This document shows, one piece after another, positions 11,801-23,400 of a stretch of DNA of 64,000 nt. This DNA comes from Monodelphis domestica (Eukaryota; Chordata; Mammalia; Didelphimorphia; Didelphidae), in the NCBI RefSeq assembly GCF_027887165.1, contig NC_077233.1, positions 231,028,372 through 231,092,371 of the forward strand, in the 5' to 3' direction. The notes under the pieces are model-generated. The model was not told the origin of the DNA. It saw only the letters and a program-made list of their open reading frames with translations, and made no database searches. The position numbers and the translations under genes are program-made. Position 1 is the first letter of the stretch. Each line of letters begins with the position of its first letter.

Positions 11801-11875
11801 AAATCTGAAAATGGAAGCCAAGTTTTAGAAGATTTTAAATCAAAAGAAAGTGACCCAGACTTGGAGAAAAATTAA
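7435..11875 (+). CDS. THUMPD1: THUMPD1, THUMP domain-containing tRNA acetylation adaptor (4 coding exons)
   Basis: Joining 7435-7668, 9592-9769, 10284-10532 and 11424-11875 gives an uninterrupted 370-residue protein, against about 353 in human. All introns are GT-AG and the phases agree (0, 1, 1). Family knowledge: THUMPD1 (yeast Tan1) binds tRNA through its THUMP domain and partners the acetyltransferase NAT10 to make N4-acetylcytidine at position 12 of tRNA-Ser and tRNA-Leu. Visible parts: a basic start with KRRGKAQYVQAKRARR; the family motif GILITCNMNERKCVEEAYSL (about 46-65); an acidic stretch around 90 (SEEEEEDDAEAAL); the signature RLRRFQSVESGANNVVFIRT; a THUMP domain at about 145-260, including TRVILRMLPISGTCKAF and the VVEIIKAVCCLSVVKDYM segment; then a polar Lys/Glu/Ser/Asn-rich tail of about 100 residues. 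The start is preceded by a CpG promoter and sits in a good Kozak context (cacgATGG). Nothing is broken. Confidence 0.97.
7921..8009. other. Start of THUMPD1 intron 1 core
   Basis: Transition from the CpG island to AT-rich intron sequence. Intron 1 spans 7669-9591 in all. Confidence 0.6.
8010..8925 (+). repeat. Irregular repeat array with mariner-like hairpin pieces and TG/TATG runs
   Basis: The phrase 'gtgttccaaaagtcttagt', with variants, recurs at least eight times between about 8070 and 8880. It is interspersed with TGTGTATG/CACATATA low-complexity runs. A longer module of about 85 bp ('ttttaagctactaaa', 'ttaaactgaaccaagactta', ending in a 'ggaccatgaaa' motif) occurs twice, near 8380-8465 and 8685-8770, about 303 bp apart. 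The self-complementary look of the module (ttttaagct / agctttaaa) suggests decayed mariner-type MITE copies that were tandemly amplified. Confidence 0.6.
8817..8852 (+). repeat. (GT)n microsatellite
   Basis: About 18 uninterrupted GT units within the intron 1 repeat array. Confidence 0.95.
8930..9240. repeat. MIR/L2-like degenerate repeat
   Basis: Contains 'gaggaaacggaggtacagag' followed by 'agtgacttgcccaag', the hallmark core of old mammalian MIR-type sequences, then a second partial copy near 9030-9130. Confidence 0.5.
9592..9769 (+). CDS. THUMPD1: THUMPD1 coding exon 2
   Basis: Acceptor ttgacag|TTTGTAGAC; donor ATAG|GTGTGT, leaving phase 1. Encodes residues 79-137, with the acidic SEEEEEDDAEAAL stretch and the RLRRFQSVESGANNVVFIRT signature. 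Confidence 0.96.
9770..10283 (+). other. THUMPD1 intron 2
   Basis: 514 bp, AT-rich. A short TA run lies at about 10037-10056. No repeat family is assignable. Confidence 0.8.
10284..10532 (+). CDS. THUMPD1: THUMPD1 coding exon 3
   Basis: Acceptor cctaag|AACCTGAG; donor GCAG|GTATGT. Encodes residues 138-220, the first half of the THUMP domain (KKKKTRVILRMLPISGTC and FLEPWFKAPNKGTFQIIYKA). Confidence 0.96.
10533..11423 (+). other. THUMPD1 intron 3
   Basis: 891 bp. Contains a short imperfect repeat of 'gatgagatgtcttagatag' at about 10703-10756 and an old MIR-like stretch near 10880-11100. No coding signal before the exon 4 acceptor. Confidence 0.75.
11424..11875 (+). CDS. THUMPD1: THUMPD1 coding exon 4 (terminal)
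   Basis: Acceptor ctcttgcag|GAATAGTG, completing the split glycine codon. Encodes the end of the THUMP domain (NPQYTIVVEIIKAVCC and KDYMLFRKYNLQEVVKS) and then a low-complexity polar tail, stop TAA at 11873. The tail is somewhat longer than in human and is the least conserved part of the family. Confidence 0.96.
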
Positions 11876-13190
11876 CTAGTCAAGGCAGGAAATAGTAAGA
11901 GAATTCCAAAGATGGGCACAAAATAAGCTATCCAAGTTGAGAGAGTGTTATTTTTTGCATAAATAAAACTGGCACTGGAGGCAAATTTAATCTGAAATTT
12001 TTCAAAGTTATGGAAGTATTAGAAATACAATGCTATTTTTCACTAGCAGCTCCATTGGTTGAATCAGTAGTGGACAGAAGAGTGGCCATTTTTCCTCCTC
12101 CTGGGAGTGAAGAATTAGTTAAATTGCTTATTTTACCGTGGAAAGCAGTTTTTCATCATCTAAAATGGAAAAAGTTGGGGGACAGCATCCTAAAATTTCT
12201 AAAAAAGAATAAGATTTTAGTTTTTGGACCATTGCTTAAAGACAGGAAGGTTAAATGTGTTAGAACTTTTTATATTATGAGCAAGGTTTAACCTACAAGT
12301 TGTTAGATTCTTAGGATGTCTGCTTTTCCAGGGTTTTTGTGGAATACCTTAGAAGAAAAATTTATGTGCATTATTAGCCGTATCATTTAGGGAAATGGGG
12401 GGGAAATGCTTTATATAAAATTACAGTCTGTGCTCTGCTTCAAGAAAGAAGTTACTCTCATGGTGTAGAAGCATGAGACTCAGATTCCTAAGAATTTATT
12501 AAAAGCATTTGAGCAGATAAAGATGGCCACATTTATCTAGAATGTACTTAGTTTAGTATATAATGCCATAAAGTTGAGTCCCCTTTTACTTGTTAATTTT
12601 GAGAGCTCCAGAAAAGAATTTTTTTTTTCATTTTCAAGAGACTTTGACCTTTCATATTTATTTCTGTGGTTTTGATAATATCTGACTGCAACATATTTTT
12701 CATGACCAACTCTTCTCCCAAGTCACTTGTTACTGCATCAAGCTTTGTGATAAACTGAATTAGTTCTTTTGAAGTTTTGTTTTCAAGTTTTACAAACTTT
12801 TTTTTCATTCTGACATTTCAATTTTAAATGTCAAAATTCCATGGTGCAAATTGATTGGTTCTTTCAGCTCACTGGTATGCTCACACTATCTTACCATGTA
12901 GAGAAGAGGGTATATTACTCTGTGTGTTTTGGGGCAATGTTCCATTAATATTAATTTTGACTATAATTTTTAAATGTTCCAAAGGCATAATTCTTTTCCT
13001 TATCATTTTGATTAAATACTTGACTGTAACTGCAAGATACTTTTGGCTTTTCACTGTTATTGATACTTTTTTCAGAAATGGAAAAATAAATCTCCCCTAC
13101 AGAAACCAATGTTTCATCTTTTGCGGTGCAGGGCAAGGAGGAATATGGGAGAGGGTAGAGTATAGACTCTTGCAATAAATATAAATGTAT
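11876..13190 (+). other. THUMPD1: THUMPD1 3' UTR (probable extent)
   Basis: Mostly AT-rich DNA without a recognisable repeat. AATAAA signals occur at about 11962 and 13174, so short and long 3' UTR forms are possible. A palindrome of the form gacattt-caa-ttttaaatgtc lies near 12810-12830. Open frames here (12010-12291 +, 12593-12808 -) have no family resemblance and I treat them as chance. Confidence 0.55.
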
Positions 13191-14375
13191 TCAAAACTGG
13201 AGTCTCTCTCATCTTGGTGTGGTAGTGGTCTTCAATTCTTAAAAGCTGTACGTATAAGTGAGAATAGGTCTTTTCAAGCCGCAAAGGTTTTATGTCTGGA
13301 TCCATAAGTGGTGCAGGGTCTGTAGTCCAACTTTCCCAAATGTATGGAGATGTGGCTGTAAGGGTAATTGATTTCTTTTAATTGTAGCAAACTCCAAGGA
13401 TGATCTAGGATAGTGTTGGCAAAGGTTTTCAAGATTGTGTGCCCAAACTGCAACTTCAAGCTGCCTGTGAGGCCCCCACCCCCACCCTAGAGAGAGAAGG
13501 GAGGAAGTGCTCATTTTGGGTGGCTGGACTGAGGGGCACTGGGAATAGGGGGGAAGGGGCAGCTTCCCCCACCCCCCAGATCCTTGAAGTAGGTATGCCA
13601 TTGTGTGCAGAGTTAATCACTACATAAGAAGGATTAAGTTCATAGTTCCTTTTATAAAGCAAAGAGTCTTTTTAAAAGTTTTATCACCCTGCTTTGTAAA
13701 TTGGAATATTTTAATAGTGAATTTTCTTTAAATCAAAGAGTATCTGTTCTTTGCAGTTCTACTATAAGCCATAAAATTGAGAACAATATATCCAATAACT
13801 ACAATAATTTAGATGAAAATATTACTTAAAAGCTAGCTGAACTCTGATTACCTACAATGACCAGTGTTGGTTATGAAGGACAGATGATAAAATAAGCAGG
13901 AGTATGGAGAGTTACTTGTGATCATGTGGTTGCTGGGTCTGTTCGTTTTGATGAATTATTTGGTGTTAAAAATAAAAGGCATAAAATTATATTTTTTAAA
14001 ACTTGAAAAATCCATTCTTTGAAACTAATGAGCTTCTAAAACATAGATGCTTTGTCAATTTAAAAAATAAATATGTGAAGAATGGAAGAACATAGTTTTC
14101 TGGAAATATAGTTTTAATTCTTTGGCTCTACAGATTAAAAGGCCATTTCCTAAATATTTTTGGACTACTTTAAGGCTTAAAGATGGTTAGAGAAAGCAGA
14201 GATTTAACATTTTAGTTTTTCAAATGGGAAAATAAGCCCCACTAACATTGTACAGTACTGTGATTTGATAGTAACCAGTCATGAGAATATGGTTAAGATA
14301 GCAAGAAGTAAAAGTAAAAGCAGACAAAAGAATGCCATGTAAATGCACAAGAGGCATCTCTTCATTCTGGTCAAG
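13191..14375. other. Intergenic gap / ACSM4 3' UTR between convergent genes
   Basis: No gene or named repeat is seen. A C/G-rich patch lies at about 13465-13580. On the minus strand only variant polyadenylation signals such as ATTAAA (about 14114) lie close below the ACSM4 stop, so the ACSM4 3' end is uncertain. Confidence 0.5.
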
Positions 14376-14462
14376 TTAAGCTCGTCCCCATTCTTGGTCT
14401 CTTAGTACATTTCGTTTTATTTTTCCAGTGATGGTCTTTGGTAGTTCTTGAACAAATTCCAT
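14376..14462 (-). CDS. ACSM4: ACSM4 coding exon 13 (terminal)
   Basis: Acceptor ctactag|ATGGAATTT; 28 residues, [18 protein letters not shown] onward, stop TAA at 14376-14378. Contains the conserved catalytic lysine of the C-terminal lid (K566). Confidence 0.95.
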   Translation of the reverse strand: MEFVQELPKTITGKIKRNVLRDQEWGRA

Positions 14463-17400
14463 CTAGTAGAGAGAAGCATACCACAAAACTATTAACATCT
14501 TTTCCTTGACCTTGCTGGGAGACTAGGAACTGTTTGTACTAATGAATTTAAAATACTGATTTTTCTAGATGTGGAAGGTCATCTTTATAAATACCTCTGA
14601 CACCAAAGTAGGGGTTTGATGGTAAGTTGGGATAAAAAAAGAACATACTGGTGGTTGGATTGAATTGACCAATTTTCCACAAGTTGGTATATTCAGGGTT
14701 TTTGTCCTTGGAGAGATAATGAAGATTAATCATAGAATATTGGGACTCCAGAGGAGCCTTGAGATGATCTAATCTTTCTTGGCAGAACTGTACATCTTAA
14801 GTAATTCTTTAAAGGTAGATTTTGATTTCATAAGAGTCTCCACAAAAGATTCTAGTCTGTTTTCTAATACAGTATTATTGTTTGTAACCCTTAAAGTTTG
14901 GAGAATTGCTTTGACACATTTGTTACAGTGAGAGTTTAGGAACTAAGTTAGAAATTCTGTGCCATCACGTCCTCAAAATCAAATAACATGTCTATTCTGT
15001 GCTTCAGTTTTGTCATTTGTGAAAATGGAAGAGTCTATGCTTGAAAAAATTCTGTCATGGCAAAATAAGTTGAGTTACTGCTATATGCTTGAGAATTATA
15101 CCAAATTTACATTTTACTACTCAACAAATAAACACTTCTAGTGAGGGTAATTTCTGTAAGATATTTTTCAAAAAAACATTTTTACTTGTGATACTGCATA
15201 CAAAGAACAATCAGTAATCTTCTATGGCAATTTTTCTTTGATTTAAAAGGTTTAATAAGCAGAATAACTAGAAATAATAAAAATAGCTAGCATTTATTTG
15301 TACGGTACGTTGCAAATATAATTTTCTACTTGACCACCTTGAGAAATAGGAGCTATTATTACTATTCCTGTTTTACAGATATGGAAACTGAGGCAAATAG
15401 CAGTTAAGTGACTTTTTGAGTGTTACAGAGTTAATAAGGGTCTGAAGCTGGATTTAAACTCAGATCATAACTCCAGGTCTAGTACTCTAGTACTCTGCAT
15501 CACTTAGCTACCTCTTTAGATGTATTTCTTCAGAGGTCTCTCTACAAATAATAAAAGTAAGGCTAATACATGTGTAAAGTAGAGACCTCTTAAGACCTCT
15601 TTAGAGTCTTGTGGTCACTGGACCCTTTTTTGAAGAGTATCAGTTGGTCTGCTATGATTTTATTAGTCCAGAGCATGACTTTATGAAATATATGCCATTA
15701 TAATAGCAATGTACAGGAAAAGAACAACAAAATCTAAATACTATTTAATCTTTTTTTTTTTTAAGCCCTTACCTTCTACCTTAGAATCAATACTGTATAT
15801 TGGTCCCAAGGCAGACAAGTGGTAAGGGCTAGGTAATGGGCTTAAGTGATTTGCCCAGTCACACAGTCAGAAAGCGTCTGAGGTTAGATTTGAATCCCAA
15901 ACCTCCCATCTCTCATCCTGGCTCTCAATCCACTGAGCCACCTGTTGCCCCTACTATTTATTCTTAATTATCCATCTTGGCCTTAGAGAAGAGTTAAGAA
16001 AATAGACCTCCATCCCTCCTTTGCAAATATGAATACGGGTTTGATTTGAATTTAGGCCTTCTAGACTCCAGTCCTAATCACTTATACCACCTAACTGCTT
16101 CTTAAATAGAAGAGTGTTAAAAGGGATATATTTGTAAATAAAGATGACATTTTTTAAAAAAGATCAATAAGGTAGGAAAACTGGAGCAGCACCCAAGGTG
16201 CTCTTTTCTTCCTTCAGATTTTCCCTTTTTAAAAAACTGAAATTGACATCAAATAACAGAATTTTCCATTTGCAAAGAACTGAATCTATTACATAGTCTT
16301 TCTTTTTTTTTTTAAGTAAATACAAAATTGAACTCAGCAGTCCTTTTATTTTTAGATACTTGCCTTCCTGGGGTATTTGTAAGGTGCGGTTACTTTTTTC
16401 ACATGATTCTGAAGCTCCAGAGTCAATGTCTCTGTATTGGTGGATTTATAGGGTGCAGCCAAGACCACAAAAGCTTTCACCACCTGCCAGGAGAAAAATC
16501 CGCATCTCTGTTACAGTGGTTTTCAAGCAACATCAAAGGATTTCCCCATCCAGATGAAGTACTTTTCTTCATTTAGAAAGGAGATTACTAACTAACTAAT
16601 TAAATACAAATTTTCAAATAAAAAAGATAGAAAAAAAGAGTGTTAATGCCTTGATGGTGGAGTTGTGAATTGATCCAACCATTCTGGAGGGCAATTTGGA
16701 ATCATGCCCAAAGGGCTTTAAAAAAATGCCTATCCTTTGATCCAGCAATACCACTACTGGGTTTGTATCCAAAAAAGGAAAAAAAACAACTGGGCAAGGA
16801 CCTATTTGTACAAATATTTATAGCTGCACTCTTTGTGGTAGCAAAAAATTGGAAAACGAGGGGGTATCCCTCGATTGGGGAACGGCCGAACAAATTGTAG
16901 TATATGATGGTGATGGAATACTATTGTGCTAAAAGGAATGGTAAATTGATGGATTTTTATACAAACTGGAAAGACCTTCATGAACTGATGCAGAGTGAAA
17001 TAAGCAGAACCAGGAGAACACTGTACACAGACACTGATACATTGTGGGATGATCAAATGTAATAGACTTTGCTACTAAAAACAATGCAATGATACCAGAC
17101 AATTCTAAGGGACTTATGAGAAAGAATGTCATTCACCTTGAGAGAAAGAACTGTAGGAGCAGAAATCCAGAAGAAAACATGTGATTTATCACTTGTTTAT
17201 ATAGGTATGTGATTTGGGGTTTTGTTCTTTGACAAAAATATATAATATGGAAATGGGTTTGTGATTTTGCATATATATATATATATATAGTGATTGTATT
17301 GAGTGATTACATATATATACATAGAGTGATTACATATATATCATATATAATCATACACACACAGACATACATATATATATATATGTATGTATGTATGTAT

Positions 17401-20400
17401 AACCCTGGGAGGGGGGAGGAATGGAAAAAAAAATTTTTAACAAAGGAGAATGTCCACAGAAGAAAACTAAATTAGAGATCCTAAAAATTAAGGGAGAAAT
17501 TAACAAAATTGAAAGTGAAAGAACTATTGAATTAATAAATAAGACTAGAAGCTGGTATTTTGAAAAAACAAAATAGACAAAGTATTGGTCAATCTAATTA
17601 AAAAAAAGGAAAGAAGAAAACCAAATTAACAGTATCATAGATGAAAAGGTAGAACTCCCCTGGAATGAAGAGGAAATTAAGGCAATCATTAAAAACTTTT
17701 GTCCAATTATATGGCAATAAATATGCCAATCTAGGTAATATGGGTGAATAGTTACAAAAATATAAATTGCCTAGATTAACAAAAGAAATAGAATTCTTAA
17801 ATAATCCCCTATCAGAAAAAGAAATCAAATAAGCCATCAAAGAACTTCTTAAGAAAAAATCCCCAGGTCCAGATGGCTTCACAAATAAATTCTATCAAAC
17901 ATTCAAAGAACAGCTAATCCCAATACTATACAGACTATTGACATAATAAGCAAAGAAGGAGTTCTACCAAATTCCTTTTATGACACAAATATGGTACTGA
18001 TTCCAAAGCCAGGCAGGTCAAAAATGGAGAAAGAAAACTACAGACCAATCTCCTTAATGAACATAGGATACTATGTTCATAAATAGGATAGTAGCAAAAA
18101 GACTCCAGCAAGTGATCAGGAGAGTTATTCATTATGACCAGGTAGGATTTATACCAGGAATGCAAAGATGGTTCAATATTAGGAAAACATAATTGACCAC
18201 ATCAACAAGCAAACCTACAAAAATCACATGATTATCTCAATAGACACAAAAAAAGCCTTTGACAAAAACAATACCCATTCCTATTGAAAACACTAGAAAG
18301 TAAAGAAATAGAAGGGTCTTTCCTAAAAATAATAAACAGTATCTATCTAAAACCACCAGCAAACATCATCTGCAATGGGGATAAACTTCCCAATAAGACC
18401 AGGAGTGAAACAAGGATACCCATTATCACCTCTATTATTTAACATTATACTAGAAACACTAGCAGTAGCAATTAGAGAAGAAAAAGAAATTGAAGGCATT
18501 AAAATTGGCAATGAGGAGACCAAGCTATCACTCTTTGCAGATGATATGATGGTTTACTTAAAGAATCCTAGAGAATCAACCAAAAAGCTAGTGGAAATAA
18601 TCAACAACTTTAGCAAAGTTGCAGGATACAAAATAAACCTGCATAAGACATCCACGTTTCTATGTATCTAACCCATTTCAGCAGCAAGAATTAGAGAAAT
18701 TCCATTTAAAATCATAGGGTGATTTTAAAAAATAATATAAAATACTTAGGAATCTATCTGCCAAGACAAACACAGGAACTATATGAACACAACTACAAAA
18801 CACTTTCCATACAATTAAAACTAGATCTAAACAATTAAAAAAACATTGATTGTTCATGGGTAAGATGAGCTAACATAATAAAAATGACCATCCTACCCAA
18901 ACTTATCTATTTAGTGCCATACCCATTCCACTACCAAAAATCTTTTTTACTGAATTAGAAAAAAACCATAACAAAGTTCATTTGAAAGAACAAAAGATCA
19001 AGGAAAAAAATGTGAAGGAAGGTGGTTTTGCAGTCCCAGATCTCAAACTCTATTATAAAGCAGTGGTCATCAAAACAATTTGGTACTGGCTAAGAGACAG
19101 AAAGGAGGATCAGTAGAATAGACTTGGGGTAAGTGACCTCAGCAAGGCAGTCTATGACAAGTCCAAAGATCCCAGCTTTTGGGACAAAAATCCACTTTTG
19201 GAAGACAGTGTGAGAGAGATTAGGCTTAGATAAACACCTCACACCCTACGCCAAGATAAACTCAGAATGGGTGACTTGAACATAAAGAAGGAAACTGTAA
19301 GTAAATTAGGTGAACACAGAATAATATACATGTCAGACCTGTGGGAAGGGAAAGACTTTAAAACCAAGCAAGACATATAAAGAGTCACAAAATGTAAAAC
19401 AAACAATTTTGATTACATCAAATTAAAAAGGTATTGTACAAACAAAACCAATGTAACCAAATTGAGAAAGGAAGTAACAAACTGGGAAACAATTTTCATA
19501 ACAAAATCCTCTGACAAAGGTCTAATTACTCAAATTTATAAAGAACTAAATCAATTGTACAAAAAATCAAGCCATTCTCCAATTGATAAATGGGCAAGGG
19601 ACATGAATAGGCAATTTTCAGTCAAAGAAATCAAAACTATTGATAAACACTTGAAAAAGTGTTCTAAATCTCTGATAATCAGAGAGATGCAAATCAAAAC
19701 AACACTGAGTTATCACCTCACACCTAGCAGATTGGTTAACATGACAGTAAAGGAAAGTAATGAATGCTGGAGGGGGTGTGGCAAAGTTGGGACATTAATT
19801 CATTGCTGGTGGAGCTGTGAATTGATCCAACCATTCTGGAGGGCAATTTGGAACTATGCCCAAAGGGTGATAAAAGACTGTCTGCCCTTTGATCCAGCCA
19901 TAGCACTGCTGGGTTTGTACCCCAAAGAGATAATAATGAAAAAGACTCGTACAAGAATATTCATAGCTGTGCTCTTTGTGATGGCCAAAAATTGGAAAAT
20001 GAGGGGATGCCCTTCCATTGGGGAATGGTTGAACAAACTGTGGTATATGTTGGTGATGGAATACTATTGTGCTAAAAGGAATAATGAACTTGAGGAATTC
20101 CATGGGGACTGGAATGACCTCCAGGAAGTGATGCAGAGCGAAAGGAGCAGAACTAGGAGAACATTATACACAGAGACTGATACACTGTGGTACAATCTAA
20201 TAAAATGGACTTCTCCATTAGTGACAATGCAATGACCCTGAACAACTTGGAGGGATCTATGAGAAAGAACACTACCCACATTCAGAGGAAATACTGTGGG
20301 AGTAGAAACACTGAAGAAAAACAACTGCTTGACTACATGGGTTGAAGGGGATATGTAGACTCTAAATGAACATCCTAATGCAAACACCAACAGCATGGAA

Positions 20401-23400
20401 ATGTATTCTGATCAAGGACACATGTAATACCCAGTGGAATTGAGCATCGGCTATGGGAAGGGTTGGGGGAGGGAAATAGTGTGATTATTGTAACCAAGGA
20501 ATAATGTTTGAAATTGACCAAATTTAAAAAAAAAGAAAAATGTTAAGGTAAAGGTCCCAATTTAGCATCTTTAACTTCTGCCAATGCTATTAGCAGCATT
20601 GGGAACTTTGAGAGAATCTGGTTTCTAAAGTCAGACCCACGAGCATCATGGAAGCAAAACCCTTGGGCTAGTTTCTTAGACATCCCTGACCACCTTATGC
20701 TCCCTGGCAATTACTCACCTCTATTTTATACTTTAAGCATTAAGCATTTCTTTAACAAATCTACCTGTAGAAGTAGGCGACATAGGTAACATCTCTCCTT
20801 TCAAGAAGCCTTCCTGATCACTTCCCAACTGTGAGTGCCTTCTCTTCCAAATTAACTTGAATTTAGCTACTTTGTAATCTCTTATAATTGAGGCAGCAAA
20901 ATGGTGCATTGGATAGAATGCTGGGCTTGGAGTCAGGAAGACCTAAGTTCAAATATGGTCTCAGGCATTCCTAGCTCTATGACCCTGGGCATGTCACTTA
21001 ACTCTATTTGCCTCAGTTCCTCATCTGTAAAATGAGCTAGAGAAGGAAATGATAAGCCACTCCAGTATCTTTGCCAAGAAAATCCTAAATGGGATCATGA
21101 AGAGTCAGACACGAATGAAACAACTGAACAACAAAATAAATATAACTATGAAAAGTAAAGTTACTTGTCCAAAGCCACACAACTACTATCAACTTAGGAT
21201 TCAGACCCAGACGTCCTGACTCCCAAGGCCACTCACTCTTCTATCTGCTCCAGTACCCATCAGTTAGGAATTGATTTGAATCATCATCCTTAAATTTTTT
21301 TTCCTTATGAATTGACTAATCAGACATTTTTACTACCTAATGATTTGTATTAACTGCACTCGATGGGAATTTTAATTTAGTTTAGGGGGGAGATGGCACT
21401 TTGGGAGAGTAGCAGACCTCCAAGTAGGCTTGCACTAAAGGGGGAACATAGGCCAGCATGTGACTCCTTGGAAGAAGCTAAAGGAGCTTTGGCCAAAGAT
21501 AGTTGACCCTTCTTACTACTTTTTCTATGATCAGCTATGCACCAGGCAGGGAGAAATTCCCATGATCCTCCCTCTATCTTTCTGTTCTACACACTGACTC
21601 TCAGTTTGAAGAACTATGGCTAGAAATGTTACAATGATTTAGTTCCATGATGGATTAGAAAAGCTTTTGTAGGAATGCTTGGGAAGCTTACCATCTTTGA
21701 GTGTGTATGTGTGCATACATATTTATGTACACATAGCACATACACTCTTGTTTTGTTTTGTTTTTTAAACCCTTACCTTCCATCTTGGAGTCAATACTGT
21801 ATATTGGTTCCAAGACAGAAGAGTGGTAAGGGCTAGGCAATGGGGGTCAAGTGACTTGTCCAGGGTCACACAGCTGGGAAGTATCTGAGGCTAGATTTGA
21901 ACCTAGGACCTCCTGTTTCTAGGTCTGGCTCTCAATCCACTGAGCCAGCCAGCTGCCCCCAGCATGTACACTCTTGTAAGAGACATTGGTACACATATAA
22001 TAATACACTTGGGAACAAATATGTAATTGTGCATAATAGACCAAATAAAACCATAGTAAATGTGCAAAATAAACAAAAAATAATGCCTAGTAAATGTTAA
22101 ATTGTGTATACCACACCAAATTCTGTTCCATTCTTGTTAATATGTATTAATGTATATATTTAAAACAATGTAAATATATTAATATAAATAAATCTATTCA
22201 TATAACACATTAGAAAATTCATATATTATTAATATAACCATAACCATATATTAATTTTCTAATGTATTGTATAATATTAATGATTATAATAATTTAAAAT
22301 TGTTATAATGAACATAATGTAATATAATTATATATGATTAACATAATTAATTTATATAATACATTAATATAATATAATAATATTGTTAATGCAATAATGA
22401 TTAATATAATATATGTATACATTTGTTGTAATTCAGTTGAGTCTGACTCTTCATGACCCCATTTGGGATTTTCTTGGCAAAAATACTGGAGTGGTTTGTC
22501 ATTTCCTTCTCCAGTTCATTTTACAGATAAAGAAACTGAGGCAAATAAGATTAAATGACTAGTCAAGGGTCACATAGCTAGAGGTACTTGAAGCTAAATT
22601 TTACCTCAGGAAGATGAGTCTTCCTGCCTCCAGGTCTGGCACTCTATCTACTACACTACCTAGCTGTCCCGTTTGTAAGTTAGTCAGTGTCTAATATTCA
22701 TTCATGCATTGCATCTCTTTTTTATTTTAAACCCTTATCTACTGTCTTAGAATTGATACTAAATATCAGTCTGATTCTAGGTCTGGCATTCTATACATTA
22801 GGCCACCTAGCTTTCCCCACACAATACTTTTTGACAAGAAGAAACTGCTCTCTATTCCATCATCTAAAAGAGAATTGTGATGAGGGACTTTTCATTAAGT
22901 TGCTATTTAAATTATATACATTTTACCTCTCCTCTGATAGGATCTGGACTGCTGACTACAGCAGATTCGACAACAGCTGGATGCTCAATTAGGGCGCTTT
23001 CAACTTCAAATGGACCAATGCGGTACCTGGAAAAATATCATAATCACTTTAGATATAGCATCATTTAATCTGATTCCTCTATTTTCCAGGTAGAGAAACT
23101 GAGGCCCAGAAAGGTTTAGAGATTCACCCAGAACTATACAGTATATAGCAGAGTTAGGAATAGATCCCGATGCATTTGACTCTAAATCCAAATCCAAGCT
23201 GCCACCATAATCTCTATATTAACTTCTAGGAACTTAATTTATTTTTGTTTTGGAAAGGTATTCTCTATTTTGATTTTTCTTCTACCGTATTTTGTTAATT
23301 CTACCATGGCTATAACTCTTTTGTCCCTCCTTCCCTTTGTTTTGACTTCTAACAATACCATCCTAGGTCATACTCCCTCCCTTCCTCCCTCCCTCCCTCC

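Noticed and set aside
12010..12808. Frames of 93 (+) and 71 (-) codons downstream of THUMPD1
   Set aside because: They sit in the probable 3' UTR, lack family resemblance and have AT-driven composition. The 71-codon one looks coiled-coil-like only because it is lysine/glutamate/leucine rich.
19462..20235. 257-codon frame as a possible host gene
   Set aside because: It is the C-terminal part of L1 ORF2, repeated at 16670 and at 61228.
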